This document shows, in pieces, positions 17,574 to 26,164 of a stretch of DNA of 64,000 nucleotides. The notes under the pieces were generated by a model. It was not told where the DNA came from. It did no database searches and was given only the letters and a program-made list of their open reading frames with translations. The translations under genes and the position numbers were made by a program. Source of the DNA: a bacterium (GTDB taxonomy: Bacteria > Hydrothermota > Tepidihabitantia > SM23-42 > JAOAFX01); NCBI GenBank assembly GCA_036382775.1, contig DASVHD010000041.1, positions 57,832-121,831 on the forward strand, written 5' to 3'. Numbering within the stretch: the stretch's first letter is position 1; each line of letters starts with the position of its first letter.

Positions 17574-19019
17574 ATGATCATCAAATTATCTAACGGGCAG
17601 TATGTCCCGGTAGAGATGCATAAGACAAGAATGGTTCAGAAGGTCAACCTGATCCCGGCGCGGGAAAGGCTCAAAGCCATTGATGAAGCCGGGTACAACA
17701 CGTTCCAATTGAAAACCAAAGACATATTCCTTGACATGTTGACCGACAGCGGCGTCAACGCGATGAGCGACAACCAGTTTGCCGCTTTTATGAGAGCCGA
17801 TGACGCGTACGCCGGCAGCATGACGTTCTATGAGTTCGCTGACGCAGTGAAGGATGTGCTTGGATATGACTATGTCATGAACGTCCACCAGGGGCGCGCG
17901 GCCGAACACCTGCTGTCGAAAGTATTTTCCAAGCCGGGCGGCGCGACGATCACCAATTACCACTTCACCACGACTAAGGCGCATATCGAGGTCACGGGCC
18001 AGATGGAGTGCCTGGAGCTCTACACGAAGGAAGCCCTTAATACCAAGAGCACCTGTCTGTTCAAAGGCAACATGGACCTTGACAGGGTCAACGCCGCGAT
18101 CAAGAAATACGGCGCGAACATGATCGGTTATGTGCGCATGGAAGCGACCACGAACCTGCTCGGCGGACAGCCCTTTTCAATGGAGAATTTCAGGGAAGTC
18201 AGGAAGGTCTGCGACAAACACGGTTTGATACTGGTCCTGGACGGCAGTCTGATCATGGAAAACGCCTATTTGATCATGCAACGGGAAAAGGGTTATGAAA
18301 ACAAGACGGTCGCCCAGATCATAAAGGAAATGTGCAGCCTGGCTGATGTTTATTATATGAGCGGGCGCAAGAACACGTGCGTGCGCGGCGGCGCGATCGC
18401 GACCAACAAAAAAGAGATCTACGACATCCTGGAGCCATGGCTTCCGGTGTACGAGGGATTCTTCACTTACGGCGGCATGTCGATGAGAGAAGTCGGCGCG
18501 ATGGCTGTGGGCATGAGAGAGATGACCGACCCGCACCTGGCGGGCGCGGCGATCGAGCAGATCAAATACATGGTGGAAAAACTTGACGGCATGGGGATTC
18601 CGGTGGTTACGCCGCCGGGCGGCCTGGCCTGCCATATCGACGCGCGTAAATTTTTGCCCAACTTGAAAAAAGAAGGCTATATCGCGGGCTCGCTGTGCGC
18701 GGCCCTCTATATCGCATCCGGCGTGCGCTCGATGGAACGGGGCACGATCTCCAACGACCGCGACAAGAACGGCAATGACGTGTACGCCGACCTGGAACTG
18801 ACCCGCATCGCCTTACCGCGAAGGGTTTACTCGTTATCGCATATCGAATACATCATCGAACGGCTCCAGTGGCTGCAGAAGCACGGCGATCTGATCAAAG
18901 GGCTCAAGTTCGTCAAAGAACCGCCGGTGCTCAGGTTCTTCGTCGGGAAACTGACCATCCTTGAGGACTGGGCAAAGAAATTCTGCGACGCGTACATAAA
19001 GGATCACGGAGATATTTGA
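17574..19019 (+). CDS. tnaA: Tryptophanase/tyrosine phenol-lyase (beta-eliminating lyase)
   Basis: 481 residues, close to the 456-471 of the family. The PLP-binding lysine lies in 'YYMSGRKNTCVRGG', which aligns with the SAKKD/SGKKD motif of tryptophanase and tyrosine phenol-lyase. 'NVHQGRAAEHLL', 'SDNQFAAFMRADDAYAG' and 'EGFFTYGGMSMREVGAMA' are family blocks. It splits tryptophan or tyrosine into indole or phenol, pyruvate and ammonia. The substrate cannot be settled by eye, so the symbol is provisional. A clear AAGGAGG site precedes the ATG. It fits amino acid fermentation with the Kor enzymes downstream. Confidence 0.85.
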   Translation: MIIKLSNGQYVPVEMHKTRMVQKVNLIPARERLKAIDEAGYNTFQLKTKDIFLDMLTDSGVNAMSDNQFAAFMRADDAYAGSMTFYEFADAVKDVLGYDYVMNVHQGRAAEHLLSKVFSKPGGATITNYHFTTTKAHIEVTGQMECLELYTKEALNTKSTCLFKGNMDLDRVNAAIKKYGANMIGYVRMEATTNLLGGQPFSMENFREVRKVCDKHGLILVLDGSLIMENAYLIMQREKGYENKTVAQIIKEMCSLADVYYMSGRKNTCVRGGAIATNKKEIYDILEPWLPVYEGFFTYGGMSMREVGAMAVGMREMTDPHLAGAAIEQIKYMVEKLDGMGIPVVTPPGGLACHIDARKFLPNLKKEGYIAGSLCAALYIASGVRSMERGTISNDRDKNGNDVYADLELTRIALPRRVYSLSHIEYIIERLQWLQKHGDLIKGLKFVKEPPVLRFFVGKLTILEDWAKKFCDAYIKDHGDI

Positions 19020-19047
19020 GGGGCCTGAGAGCCGGGTATGTTAACAG

Positions 19048-19070
19048 CGCACCCTGAAGGGTGCGGCTAC
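19048..19070 (-). repeat. REP-like hairpin with CTAC foot
   Basis: CGCACCCT, GA, AGGGTGCG is a perfect 8-bp hairpin followed by GCTAC, i.e. GTAGC then hairpin on the minus strand. This is the REP architecture seen elsewhere in the window. Confidence 0.55.
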
Positions 19071-19090
19071 AATAGTAATATATTGTGCCG

Positions 19091-19126
19091 TCCCCTCCCG
19101 CTTCCACACGGGAGGGGATGTTTTTT
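19091..19126 (+). terminator. Rho-independent terminator after the lyase gene
   Basis: A stem of CCCCTCCCG (19092-19100) and CGGGAGGGG (19109-19117) with an 8-base loop is followed by a run of T (19121-19126). It ends the hisC-lyase transcript before ptb. Confidence 0.75.
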
Positions 19127-19143
19127 CTGCAAGGTGAGGTGCC

Positions 19144-20034
19144 ATGAAAAATTTTAAAGAACTCATTGAGATCGCGAAGCGTAAAGGTAAAAAAGAGTGC
19201 GTCGTGGTCAAAGCCGAAGACGAAACTGTTTTGGAAGGCGTAAAAATGGCTTACGAACTCGGCCTTATAACCCCTCTGCTGATCGGTAGTAAAAATGCCA
19301 TCACTGAATGCTCGAAAAAAGCCGGTCTTGATATTACTGGCATTGCGGTCAATGATCTCGCCGACGAAAAAGAAGCCGTAAAGGCCGGCGCGGCCGCGGT
19401 CAAACAAAAAAACGGTTTTTTGATGAAAGGAATGCTGTCCACCTCCGCTTTTTTAAAAGGCGTGCTCGACAAGGAGCATGGGCTGCGCGCCGGTAAGATC
19501 CTTTCGCATATCGCCGTGTTCGAGATCCCATCCTATCATAAACTGCTCTTCATGTCCGACGGCGGGATGAACCCGAAGATCGACCTCAATATCAGGATCG
19601 ATATCATCAACAACGCGGTCTTTGTCCTGAAAGCGCTCGGCATTACCAGGCCGAAAATTGCGCTGGTCGCCGCGAGCGAGACCGTGAACCCGGACATGCC
19701 CGAGACCGGCGATGCGGTGACCATCGTCGAGATGAGCAAAAAGGGCGAGATCGCAGACGCGGTGATCGAAGGTCCATTCGGCTTTGATGTCGCGGTGTCG
19801 AAAGAAGCAGCCCGGCATAAAAAAATGAAGAGCGAGATCGCGGGCGATGCGGACTTCATTCTGATGCCCAATATCTCGGCCGCCAATATCTGGGCCAAAG
19901 GATTGATGTACTTCGCCAAAACCAAGGGCGCCGGTATCGTCGCGGGCGCAGCCAAGCCGGTAGTCATGCTGTCCCGGGCCGATGACGCTGAAGCCAAACT
20001 GAATTCCATCGCCCTGGGCGTGGCGGTCAGTTAA
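19144..20034 (+). CDS. ptb: Phosphate butyryltransferase (Ptb)
   Basis: 296 residues, the family length. It starts 'MKNFKELIEIAKRKGKKECVVV' in the PTA/PTB fold. 'FLMKGMLSTSAFLKGVLDKE', 'LLFMSDGGMNPKIDL' and the final 'DAEAKLNSIALGVAVS' are Ptb rather than Pta features. It converts acyl-CoA plus phosphate to acyl phosphate plus CoA. The partner butyrate kinase is at 60120-61190. Together they would make ATP from butyryl- or branched acyl-CoA produced by 2-oxoacid oxidation. AGGTGAGG lies upstream of the ATG. Confidence 0.88.
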   Translation: MKNFKELIEIAKRKGKKECVVVKAEDETVLEGVKMAYELGLITPLLIGSKNAITECSKKAGLDITGIAVNDLADEKEAVKAGAAAVKQKNGFLMKGMLSTSAFLKGVLDKEHGLRAGKILSHIAVFEIPSYHKLLFMSDGGMNPKIDLNIRIDIINNAVFVLKALGITRPKIALVAASETVNPDMPETGDAVTIVEMSKKGEIADAVIEGPFGFDVAVSKEAARHKKMKSEIAGDADFILMPNISAANIWAKGLMYFAKTKGAGIVAGAAKPVVMLSRADDAEAKLNSIALGVAVS

Positions 20035-20059
20035 AAAATTTCGAAATCCGAAATTCGCA

Positions 20060-22888
20060 TTGAACCAGAACGACGGACAACGTTTTTTTAACCTCCAGCC
20101 GGTTCTTGATGAACTGAATGCCCGGAAAAAGGTCACCGTTTCTGGCCTGCATGATTCATCCTTATCCCTCTTCATTTACGAACTGACACGACTGGGGAAA
20201 AAGATCGCCCTGGTCGTCCCCCCCGATAAAAAGGACTCCTATTTTGCCGAGCTCGTGCGCCTTGTGTCATCGGTTATCCTGGTCGATGAAAACAGGGCGT
20301 TCTTCGAACCGGCGGCCGTGGTCGTGACCACCAGGGAAAACCTGGAAAGGTGCGTTTCCATACGGGAAACAGTATCCATTAGAAGCGGCGGCCGTATCGA
20401 TACCGATGATCTCCTTTTCCGGCTGGATGCGTCGGGTTTCACGCACGAGGAGATAGTCGAAGAAGAAGGAGAATATGCTTCCCGGGGCGGTATCATCGAT
20501 ATCCGGCCCCCTGACCAGGAAGCGGTACGGATCGAGCTTGACGGCAACACCGTGCATTCCCTCAGGTTCTTCAATACCCAGACGCAGCGGTCAACCATGG
20601 TCATACAGAATGTGAACTTGAGCCTGGTAAAGCCTTCATCTTCCGGTCTCCTTTCCGAACTGATTATGGACCATCTGGTGATCAGCTACGATGACGCATT
20701 ACCTGATCGGCCGGGCATCACCTTATCTTCAGAGGGTGGGATCAGGTTCGAAATCAGACCGGCGTTCAATTACTTCGGCAATTTCAAGTTGCTGCATGAT
20801 GATCTGACGCGGGGTGATTACCGTTATATCTTTCTGATCGATAATCCCGACCTCGAACAAAGGCTGCGCGAGCTCGTGGGCGACATCACCGCAGTGTATC
20901 TGTCGCCGGGCGAAGGTTTTGTCAATGAACAGACAAAAACAGTGTACCTGACCGATACCGAGATCTTCGGCCGGATAAAAAGGAAAAAAGAAAAATTCAA
21001 GGGTCTATTCATCGACGACCTCAAAGGTTTGAAGGAAAACGATTTTGTCGTCCACTCCGACTTCGGCATTGGACAGTATAAAGGTCTTTGTTTTCTCGAC
21101 ATCGACGGGGAAAAGGTCGAATGTCTGCGCGTTGATTACGCGAACAACGCGAAGGTCTTCGTGCCGGTCGAGAAAATGAACCAGCTGGAACGGTATATTG
21201 CCGGTTCCGGAATACCTCCCGGATTATCGAAACTGGGCAGTGATCTCTGGGCCAAAACCAAGAACAAGGTCAGGAAAGCGACCGAAAAGCTGGCCTTTGA
21301 CCTGCTGCAACTCTATGTGAGAAGGCACAGCGCTTGCGGTTTTACTTTCTCCAAAGACACCCTCGAAATGGCGGAACTGGAATCCTCGTTTCCGTTTGAA
21401 GAAACAGCAGACCAGACCACGGCCATAAGGGACGTTAAAAATGACATGGAATCATCCCGTCCAGCGGATCGCCTTATCTGCGGCGACGTTGGTTATGGCA
21501 AAACCGAAGTCGCCCTGCGCGCGGCGTTCAAATCAGCGCTGGACGGCAAGCAGGCCATGCTGCTTTGCCCCACGACCCTGCTGGCGTTCCAGCATTACAA
21601 CACGTTCCGCGACCGGCTTAAGGATTTTCCGGTGAAAGCTGAAATGATCTCGCGGCTAAAAAAAGCAGCAGAGATCAAAGTGGTCCTGGACCAGGTCAGA
21701 AGTGGCAAAGTCGATATCGCCATCGGCACGCACCGCTTGCTTCAACCGGATGTGCAGTTCAAGGACCTGGGATTGCTCATCATCGATGAGGAACAGCGCT
21801 TTGGCGTCGCCCAGAAAGAAAAGATAAAACGCTTCAGACCCGGCATCGATATCCTCCACCTTTCAGCGACACCGATCCCCCGGACGCTTTACATGGCGCT
21901 CACCGGGTTAAAAGATATATCCAACATCCGCACGCCGCCTGCGGGACGGATGGATATCGTCACCAAGATCATCTATTTTGATGAGGACGAACTAAGAAAG
22001 ATAATAAAACTCGAGATCATCCGGGGCGGTCAGGTCTTTGTCGTGCACAACCGTATCCAGACGATCGAGACCATGAGGGACCGGATCCAGCGGATCGTTC
22101 CGGACGCCAGGATCTGCGTCCTGCACGGCAAAGTCAAAGAAGACGTGACCGAGAAGAAAATGATCGATTTTCTAAAAGGCAATTATGATATCCTGCTCAG
22201 CACCGCGATCATAGAATCGGGGTTGGACATGCCGCGCGTAAATACGATAATCGTCAATGACGCGCACATGTTCGGACTTGCCGATCTTCACCAGCTTCGG
22301 GGCCGGGTCGGCCGCAGCGATATTCAGGCTTTCGCCTATTTCATCGTGCCATCCCGAACCCTTTCCGAAGATGCACATAAACGACTGAGCGCGCTGGTCT
22401 CTTATGCATCGCTGGGATCGGGGTTTAGGCTGGCGGTTCGCGATATGGAGATCCGCGGCACGGGCAACCTTGTGGGCAAAGAACAGAGCGGATATATCAG
22501 TTCCATCGGTTATCATCATTACGTGAAAATGCTCGCGGCGGCTATCAGCGAAGCGCGGGGCCGTCAGGTTTCGGTCGAGCCTGTGCTGTCGCTGGCGATC
22601 GAAGCATACCTCCCTTCCGAATATATCGGCAGCGCCTACGAACGCACGGCGCTGTACAAAAGGTTTATGGATGCCGAGTCCGAGTTCGAACTCAATTCGA
22701 TCCGGGATGAGATCGTCGATCGCTTTGGGCAATATCCGGAAGCAGTCGATAACCTGTTCGTTGTTTCAAGAATAAGACTGCGCGCCCTGGAATTGGGCGC
22801 GCATGAAGTAACGAGGAAAGGCGGACTGGTCAATTATTACGCGAAAGGCATACTGATAAAAACGGAGGAAATAATCAAGACCGTTTAG
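20060..22888 (+). CDS. mfd: Transcription-repair coupling factor Mfd, short N-terminus
   Basis: 942 residues versus about 1150 in E. coli; the missing part is in the UvrB-like N-terminal region. The RNA-polymerase interaction domain begins at about residue 328 ('[15 protein letters not shown]'). The translocase has Walker A '[11 protein letters not shown]' (about 474), 'DEEQRFG' (about 574), 'LSATPIPRT' (about 600) and 'QLRGRVGRS'. The C-terminal TRCF domain is present. Mfd removes stalled RNA polymerase and recruits UvrA. The start is taken as the TTG at 20060: it has no ribosome site, but no better in-frame start exists, and an 8-bp-periodic AATTTCGA/AATCCGAA stretch fills the gap after ptb. 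Confidence 0.9.
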   Translation: MNQNDGQRFFNLQPVLDELNARKKVTVSGLHDSSLSLFIYELTRLGKKIALVVPPDKKDSYFAELVRLVSSVILVDENRAFFEPAAVVVTTRENLERCVSIRETVSIRSGGRIDTDDLLFRLDASGFTHEEIVEEEGEYASRGGIIDIRPPDQEAVRIELDGNTVHSLRFFNTQTQRSTMVIQNVNLSLVKPSSSGLLSELIMDHLVISYDDALPDRPGITLSSEGGIRFEIRPAFNYFGNFKLLHDDLTRGDYRYIFLIDNPDLEQRLRELVGDITAVYLSPGEGFVNEQTKTVYLTDTEIFGRIKRKKEKFKGLFIDDLKGLKENDFVVHSDFGIGQYKGLCFLDIDGEKVECLRVDYANNAKVFVPVEKMNQLERYIAGSGIPPGLSKLGSDLWAKTKNKVRKATEKLAFDLLQLYVRRHSACGFTFSKDTLEMAELESSFPFEETADQTTAIRDVKNDMESSRPADRLICGDVGYGKTEVALRAAFKSALDGKQAMLLCPTTLLAFQHYNTFRDRLKDFPVKAEMISRLKKAAEIKVVLDQVRSGKVDIAIGTHRLLQPDVQFKDLGLLIIDEEQRFGVAQKEKIKRFRPGIDILHLSATPIPRTLYMALTGLKDISNIRTPPAGRMDIVTKIIYFDEDELRKIIKLEIIRGGQVFVVHNRIQTIETMRDRIQRIVPDARICVLHGKVKEDVTEKKMIDFLKGNYDILLSTAIIESGLDMPRVNTIIVNDAHMFGLADLHQLRGRVGRSDIQAFAYFIVPSRTLSEDAHKRLSALVSYASLGSGFRLAVRDMEIRGTGNLVGKEQSGYISSIGYHHYVKMLAAAISEARGRQVSVEPVLSLAIEAYLPSEYIGSAYERTALYKRFMDAESEFELNSIRDEIVDRFGQYPEAVDNLFVVSRIRLRALELGAHEVTRKGGLVNYYAKGILIKTEEIIKTV

Positions 22889-22916
22889 ATCGTCAAATTT
22901 GTTTGGATCGTTTGAA
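22881..22916. repeat. 9-bp-period array (word ATCGTTTGG)
   Basis: CGT or TGT recurs at 22882, 22891, 22900 and 22909, exactly 9 bp apart, overlapping the last codons of mfd. The words match those of the array at 16026-16096. Confidence 0.5.
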
Positions 22917-22920
22917 GTTT

Positions 22921-22996
22921 GTAGCGTCCATCTTTAGATGGACGTTGGATGTGTCCGAGATATTTTCGTCCATTTTCGTCCGGATGAATCCGGACG
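22921..22996. repeat. REP pair (GTCCATC hairpin and GTCCGGAT hairpin)
   Basis: GTAG at 22921 is followed by a perfect hairpin CGTCCATC-TTTA-GATGGACG (22925-22944), then a spacer, then CGTCCGGAT-GA-ATCCGGACG (22977-22996). The same two palindromes surround the RAYT gene (31459-32270) and recur at 37497-37569. The rest of the 198-bp gap holds only the kor promoter. Confidence 0.75.
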
Positions 22997-23052
22997 CTTT
23001 TTGACTGTGTATATTTTTTAAACGCCGCGGCAATTCCGGATATCAGTATGTA

Positions 23053-23080
23053 TTGACAACGCCAGGGGGGTGTTTATAAT
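23053..23080 (+). promoter_or_regulatory. Consensus promoter of the kor-hdr operon (leaderless)
   Basis: Perfect -35 TTGACA (23053-23058) and perfect -10 TATAAT (23075-23080) with a 16-bp spacer. Six bases separate the -10 from the ATG at 23087, so the first gene would be translated from a leaderless mRNA. It is the only strong promoter seen for the operon through 36464. Confidence 0.8.
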
Positions 23081-23086
23081 ATCAAC

Positions 23087-23401
23087 ATGAAATACTGGAG
23101 AAGACCGCTTGATGCTGACAAAATAAAAGTCCCGCATGGTCAAGTCCATATTATCAATGACCGGTGCAAAGGCTGCGGGTTCTGCGTTGAATTTTGTCCA
23201 AGGCACGGGCTGGAGATGTCAGTGGAGTTTAACGTAAAAGGGTACCATCCGCCCCGCATTAAAACTGACGATATGTGCCTTGAGTGTCATCTGTGCGAGA
23301 TGCTCTGCCCCGAGTTCGCGATCTATATTACCCTGGAAAAAAACAATGACCAGGCTGCTGATATTAATAATGAAAAGAAAGAGCCAGAACCCAAATTCTG
23401 A
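23087..23401 (+). CDS. korD: 2-oxoacid:ferredoxin oxidoreductase delta subunit (2x[4Fe-4S] ferredoxin)
   Basis: 104 residues. Two cluster motifs, 'CKGCGFCVEFCP' and 'CLECHLCEMLCP', bind two [4Fe-4S] clusters. The length and the position before alpha, beta and gamma subunit genes match KorD, which takes electrons from the TPP-bound intermediate. A polar, charged C-terminal tail (about residues 85-104) is extra. Translation probably begins without a leader. A 131-bp gap separates it from korA. Confidence 0.85.
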   Translation: MKYWRRPLDADKIKVPHGQVHIINDRCKGCGFCVEFCPRHGLEMSVEFNVKGYHPPRIKTDDMCLECHLCEMLCPEFAIYITLEKNNDQAADINNEKKEPEPKF

Positions 23402-23532
23402 TAACAAAAGATTGTTTCATTCGGATATTTAAGTAAAAAAATTGATGACATTACCGGTCTGGCTTTTAATGTCTGTTTCCTTGAACGCTAAGGTTTCGGC
23501 ATGAATATTTCATTTCTTTATGCGAGGTGATA

Positions 23533-24690
23533 ATGAAAGCTGACCCAAAAGGAGTATTAACCGGTGCCCATTACCTGGATGGTGATTATGCGTGCGCCGA
23601 AGGCGCATTGGCGGCAGGTTGCCGTTTTTTGGCAGGTTATCCGATAACTCCGTCTACGGAAGTGGCTGAGCGTATCGCTGCCCGGTTTCCGGAAGTAGGA
23701 GGCGTATTCATTCAGATGGAGGATGAAATCGCTTCGTCGATCGCCATTCTTGGTGCCGCGTGGGGGGGTAAAAAAACGATGACCGTGACATCGGGACCGG
23801 GGTTTTCACTGATGCAGGAGCATATCGGCCTCAGCGCCATGCTGGAAACACCGTGCGTTTTCGTCGACGTCCAGAGAGGCGGACCTTCTACCGGTCTGCC
23901 GACCCTCACCGGGCAGGGGGACATGATGCAGGTCCGGTGGGGTTCGCACGGCGACTACCGGATCATCGCGCTCGCGCCCAATTCGCCCCAGGAATGCTTC
24001 GATTTCACCATCGACTGTTTCAACCTGGCTGAATTGTACCGCGTGCCCGTCTTCTTGATGATGGATGAATGCGTCGGTCACATGACGGAAAAAGTTGTTA
24101 TCCCGAAACCAGAAGGTATCGACATTGTCGAGAGACTGTGGTACAAAGGTGAAAAAGAAAAATATTTACCATTCAAACCCGGTGAAAATCTTGTACCGTT
24201 TATGGTTAAAGCGGGTGACGGCTACCATTTTCACATAACCGGACTAACTCACGACGAACGCGGATACCCGGCGATGAACTGGCAATCTCAGGAAAAATTG
24301 GTCAGGAGACTGATCGAAAAAATCGAGAAAAATGCGCATAAGATCATCCGCTATGAAGAGGACGGCGTGGATGGTGCCGATGTCGTTATTATCTCTTACG
24401 GCATAAGCAGCCGGGTTGCTTACAAAGCCATCGAGGAAGCCAGAAAGAACGGCATCAAGGCCGGCTTCTTAAGGCTGATTACGATCTGGCCCTTTCCGGA
24501 AAAACACATCAATGAGCTTGCCGGAAAAGTCAAAGCTTTAATAACCGTCGAAATAAACTATGGCCAGATCGCCCTTGAGGTCGACCGCTGTGCGCGGGGA
24601 AAATGCCGCACCTTGCTCGTTCCCCATGGGGGCGGATGGGTTCACGAGCCATCAGACATCTATGCGGCGATCAAGGAGGGCTTGAAATGA
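23533..24690 (+). CDS. korA: 2-oxoglutarate-type 2-oxoacid:ferredoxin oxidoreductase alpha subunit
   Basis: 385 residues from the ATG at 23533; the ribosome site GAGGTGAT overlaps a GTG two codons earlier, so that GTG is not the start. 'GYPITPSTEVAE', 'QMEDEIASSIAILGAAW', 'TSGPGFSLMQE' and 'QRGGPSTGLPT' are KorA domain I motifs. The C-terminal domain II ends with 'INYGQIALEVDR'. It oxidises a 2-oxoacid with CoA to acyl-CoA, CO2 and reduced ferredoxin. Substrate choice (2-oxoglutarate or branched-chain) cannot be read directly. Confidence 0.9.
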   Translation: MKADPKGVLTGAHYLDGDYACAEGALAAGCRFLAGYPITPSTEVAERIAARFPEVGGVFIQMEDEIASSIAILGAAWGGKKTMTVTSGPGFSLMQEHIGLSAMLETPCVFVDVQRGGPSTGLPTLTGQGDMMQVRWGSHGDYRIIALAPNSPQECFDFTIDCFNLAELYRVPVFLMMDECVGHMTEKVVIPKPEGIDIVERLWYKGEKEKYLPFKPGENLVPFMVKAGDGYHFHITGLTHDERGYPAMNWQSQEKLVRRLIEKIEKNAHKIIRYEEDGVDGADVVIISYGISSRVAYKAIEEARKNGIKAGFLRLITIWPFPEKHINELAGKVKALITVEINYGQIALEVDRCARGKCRTLLVPHGGGWVHEPSDIYAAIKEGLK

Positions 24691-25607
24691 GTGAGATCGA
24701 AGTCCCACAACTGCCAGAGCAGGAATTTTTCGAACATCCCATGGAGAAACTGCTGCGGATGGATCGTATCCCCCATATTTGGTGTCCAAGCTGCGGGATC
24801 GGTACCGTACTGACCGCGGTCATTGCTGCGATCGGCAGATCCGGCATTAACCCGGACAAGATCGCCATCGTTTCCGGCATCGGGTGTACGGGCAGGGTCG
24901 CGGGTTATATCAAGCTCGATTCGTTTCACACCACCCATGGGCGACCGATTCCCTTTGCCACCGGTTTGAAACTTGCCAACCCCGAGCTCAAAGTGGTTGT
25001 TATTTCAGGCGACGGTGACCTGGTCGCGATCGGCGGAAACCACCTGATCCACGCCGCACGGAGAAACATGGATATCACCGTCATCTGCGTCAATAACTTC
25101 ATTTATGGCATGACCGGCGGTCAGGTCGCAGCAACCACACCGGAAACAGCGATTTGTTCGACGTCTCCTTACGGCAATTTCGACCAGCCCTTTAATCTGC
25201 CTTATCTCATGGATACATGCGGCGCCTGCTATGTCGCCCGCTGGACAGCGCTGCACATACGCCGGCTCACCAATTCGATCGAAGAAGCAATGAAGAAGAG
25301 AGGGTTTTCCCTGGTGGAAGTGATCGCGCCCTGCTCCACGCTATACGCGCGCCTTAATCGTTTGGGAACTGGTCTTGATCTGCTCAAATTTTATCACGAC
25401 AAAAGTATCATCAAACACGGTGCCGATACGCGCGAGTTGAGTATCGGCTTCCAGAAAGAGATCATTGTCGGCAAATTCATCGATCGCGAAAGACCAACGT
25501 TCATCGACAACATGAACCAGCGGTTCAAGACCGCACTAGGCGATAAATACGAGCTTTACGGAATGGTCGACGACGAGCTGCCGGAAGCATGTTCGGAAGG
25601 AGGCTAG
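24687..25607 (+). CDS. korB: 2-oxoacid:ferredoxin oxidoreductase beta subunit (TPP-binding)
   Basis: 306 residues from the ATG at 24687, which overlaps the korA stop (ATGA) and has AAGGAGGG upstream; a reading from 24603 would lie inside korA. 'WCPSCGIGTVL' binds a cluster or TPP environment, 'SGIGCTGR' and 'THGRPIPFATGLK' follow, and 'GDGD ... NNFIYGMTGGQ' is the TPP/Mg motif. It forms the catalytic core with KorA. Confidence 0.9.
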   Translation: MSEIEVPQLPEQEFFEHPMEKLLRMDRIPHIWCPSCGIGTVLTAVIAAIGRSGINPDKIAIVSGIGCTGRVAGYIKLDSFHTTHGRPIPFATGLKLANPELKVVVISGDGDLVAIGGNHLIHAARRNMDITVICVNNFIYGMTGGQVAATTPETAICSTSPYGNFDQPFNLPYLMDTCGACYVARWTALHIRRLTNSIEEAMKKRGFSLVEVIAPCSTLYARLNRLGTGLDLLKFYHDKSIIKHGADTRELSIGFQKEIIVGKFIDRERPTFIDNMNQRFKTALGDKYELYGMVDDELPEACSEGG

Positions 25608-25609
25608 CA

Positions 25610-26155
25610 ATGGTCGAGATCAAGTTCAGCGGTTACGGCGGACAGGGTATCATTAAATGCGGTTATATTGTGGGTAAGGCCTCTTCCCTCTACGATAACA
25701 AATTCGCGACCATGACGCAGAGTTTTGGACCGGAAGCACGGGGCAGCGCGTGCAGCGCACAACTGGTCGTTTCGCAGGACAGGATCCTTTATCCATACCT
25801 AACCAAGCCTCAGATCTTGGTTGCGATGTCACGTGAGGCTTACGAAAAATTCGAACCGGAACTTGACGGAAAAGGCATCCTGATCATCGATGAAGACCTG
25901 GTAAAGCCAAAACCGCCCCGCGACAGCATCAAACTCTTTTCCATACCCGCCACGAGATTTTCCGAGGAACTCGGCAACAAGATCGTCGCCAACATTGTCA
26001 TGCTCGGGTTCTTCACGGCGGTTACCGACGTCGTATCCTTTGAAGCGATGAAGAGCGCGATCCCCGGTTCGGTGCCGGATAAGGCGGTACCGCTCAACAT
26101 GAAGGCGCTGGAAAAGGGATACGCGTATGGGAAAGAAATAAGCAAGAAAGGATAA
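25610..26155 (+). CDS. korC: 2-oxoacid:ferredoxin oxidoreductase gamma subunit
   Basis: 181 residues from the ATG at 25610, preceded by GGAGG. 'KFSGYGGQGIIKCG', 'MTQSFGPEARGSACSAQLV' and 'ANIVMLGFF' are standard for the gamma domain (CoA-binding side). It starts two bases after the korB stop and is followed 9 bp later by hdrA, so it is the joint between the Kor and Hdr halves of the operon. Confidence 0.9.
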   Translation: MVEIKFSGYGGQGIIKCGYIVGKASSLYDNKFATMTQSFGPEARGSACSAQLVVSQDRILYPYLTKPQILVAMSREAYEKFEPELDGKGILIIDEDLVKPKPPRDSIKLFSIPATRFSEELGNKIVANIVMLGFFTAVTDVVSFEAMKSAIPGSVPDKAVPLNMKALEKGYAYGKEISKKG

Positions 26156-26164
26156 GAAGCATTC

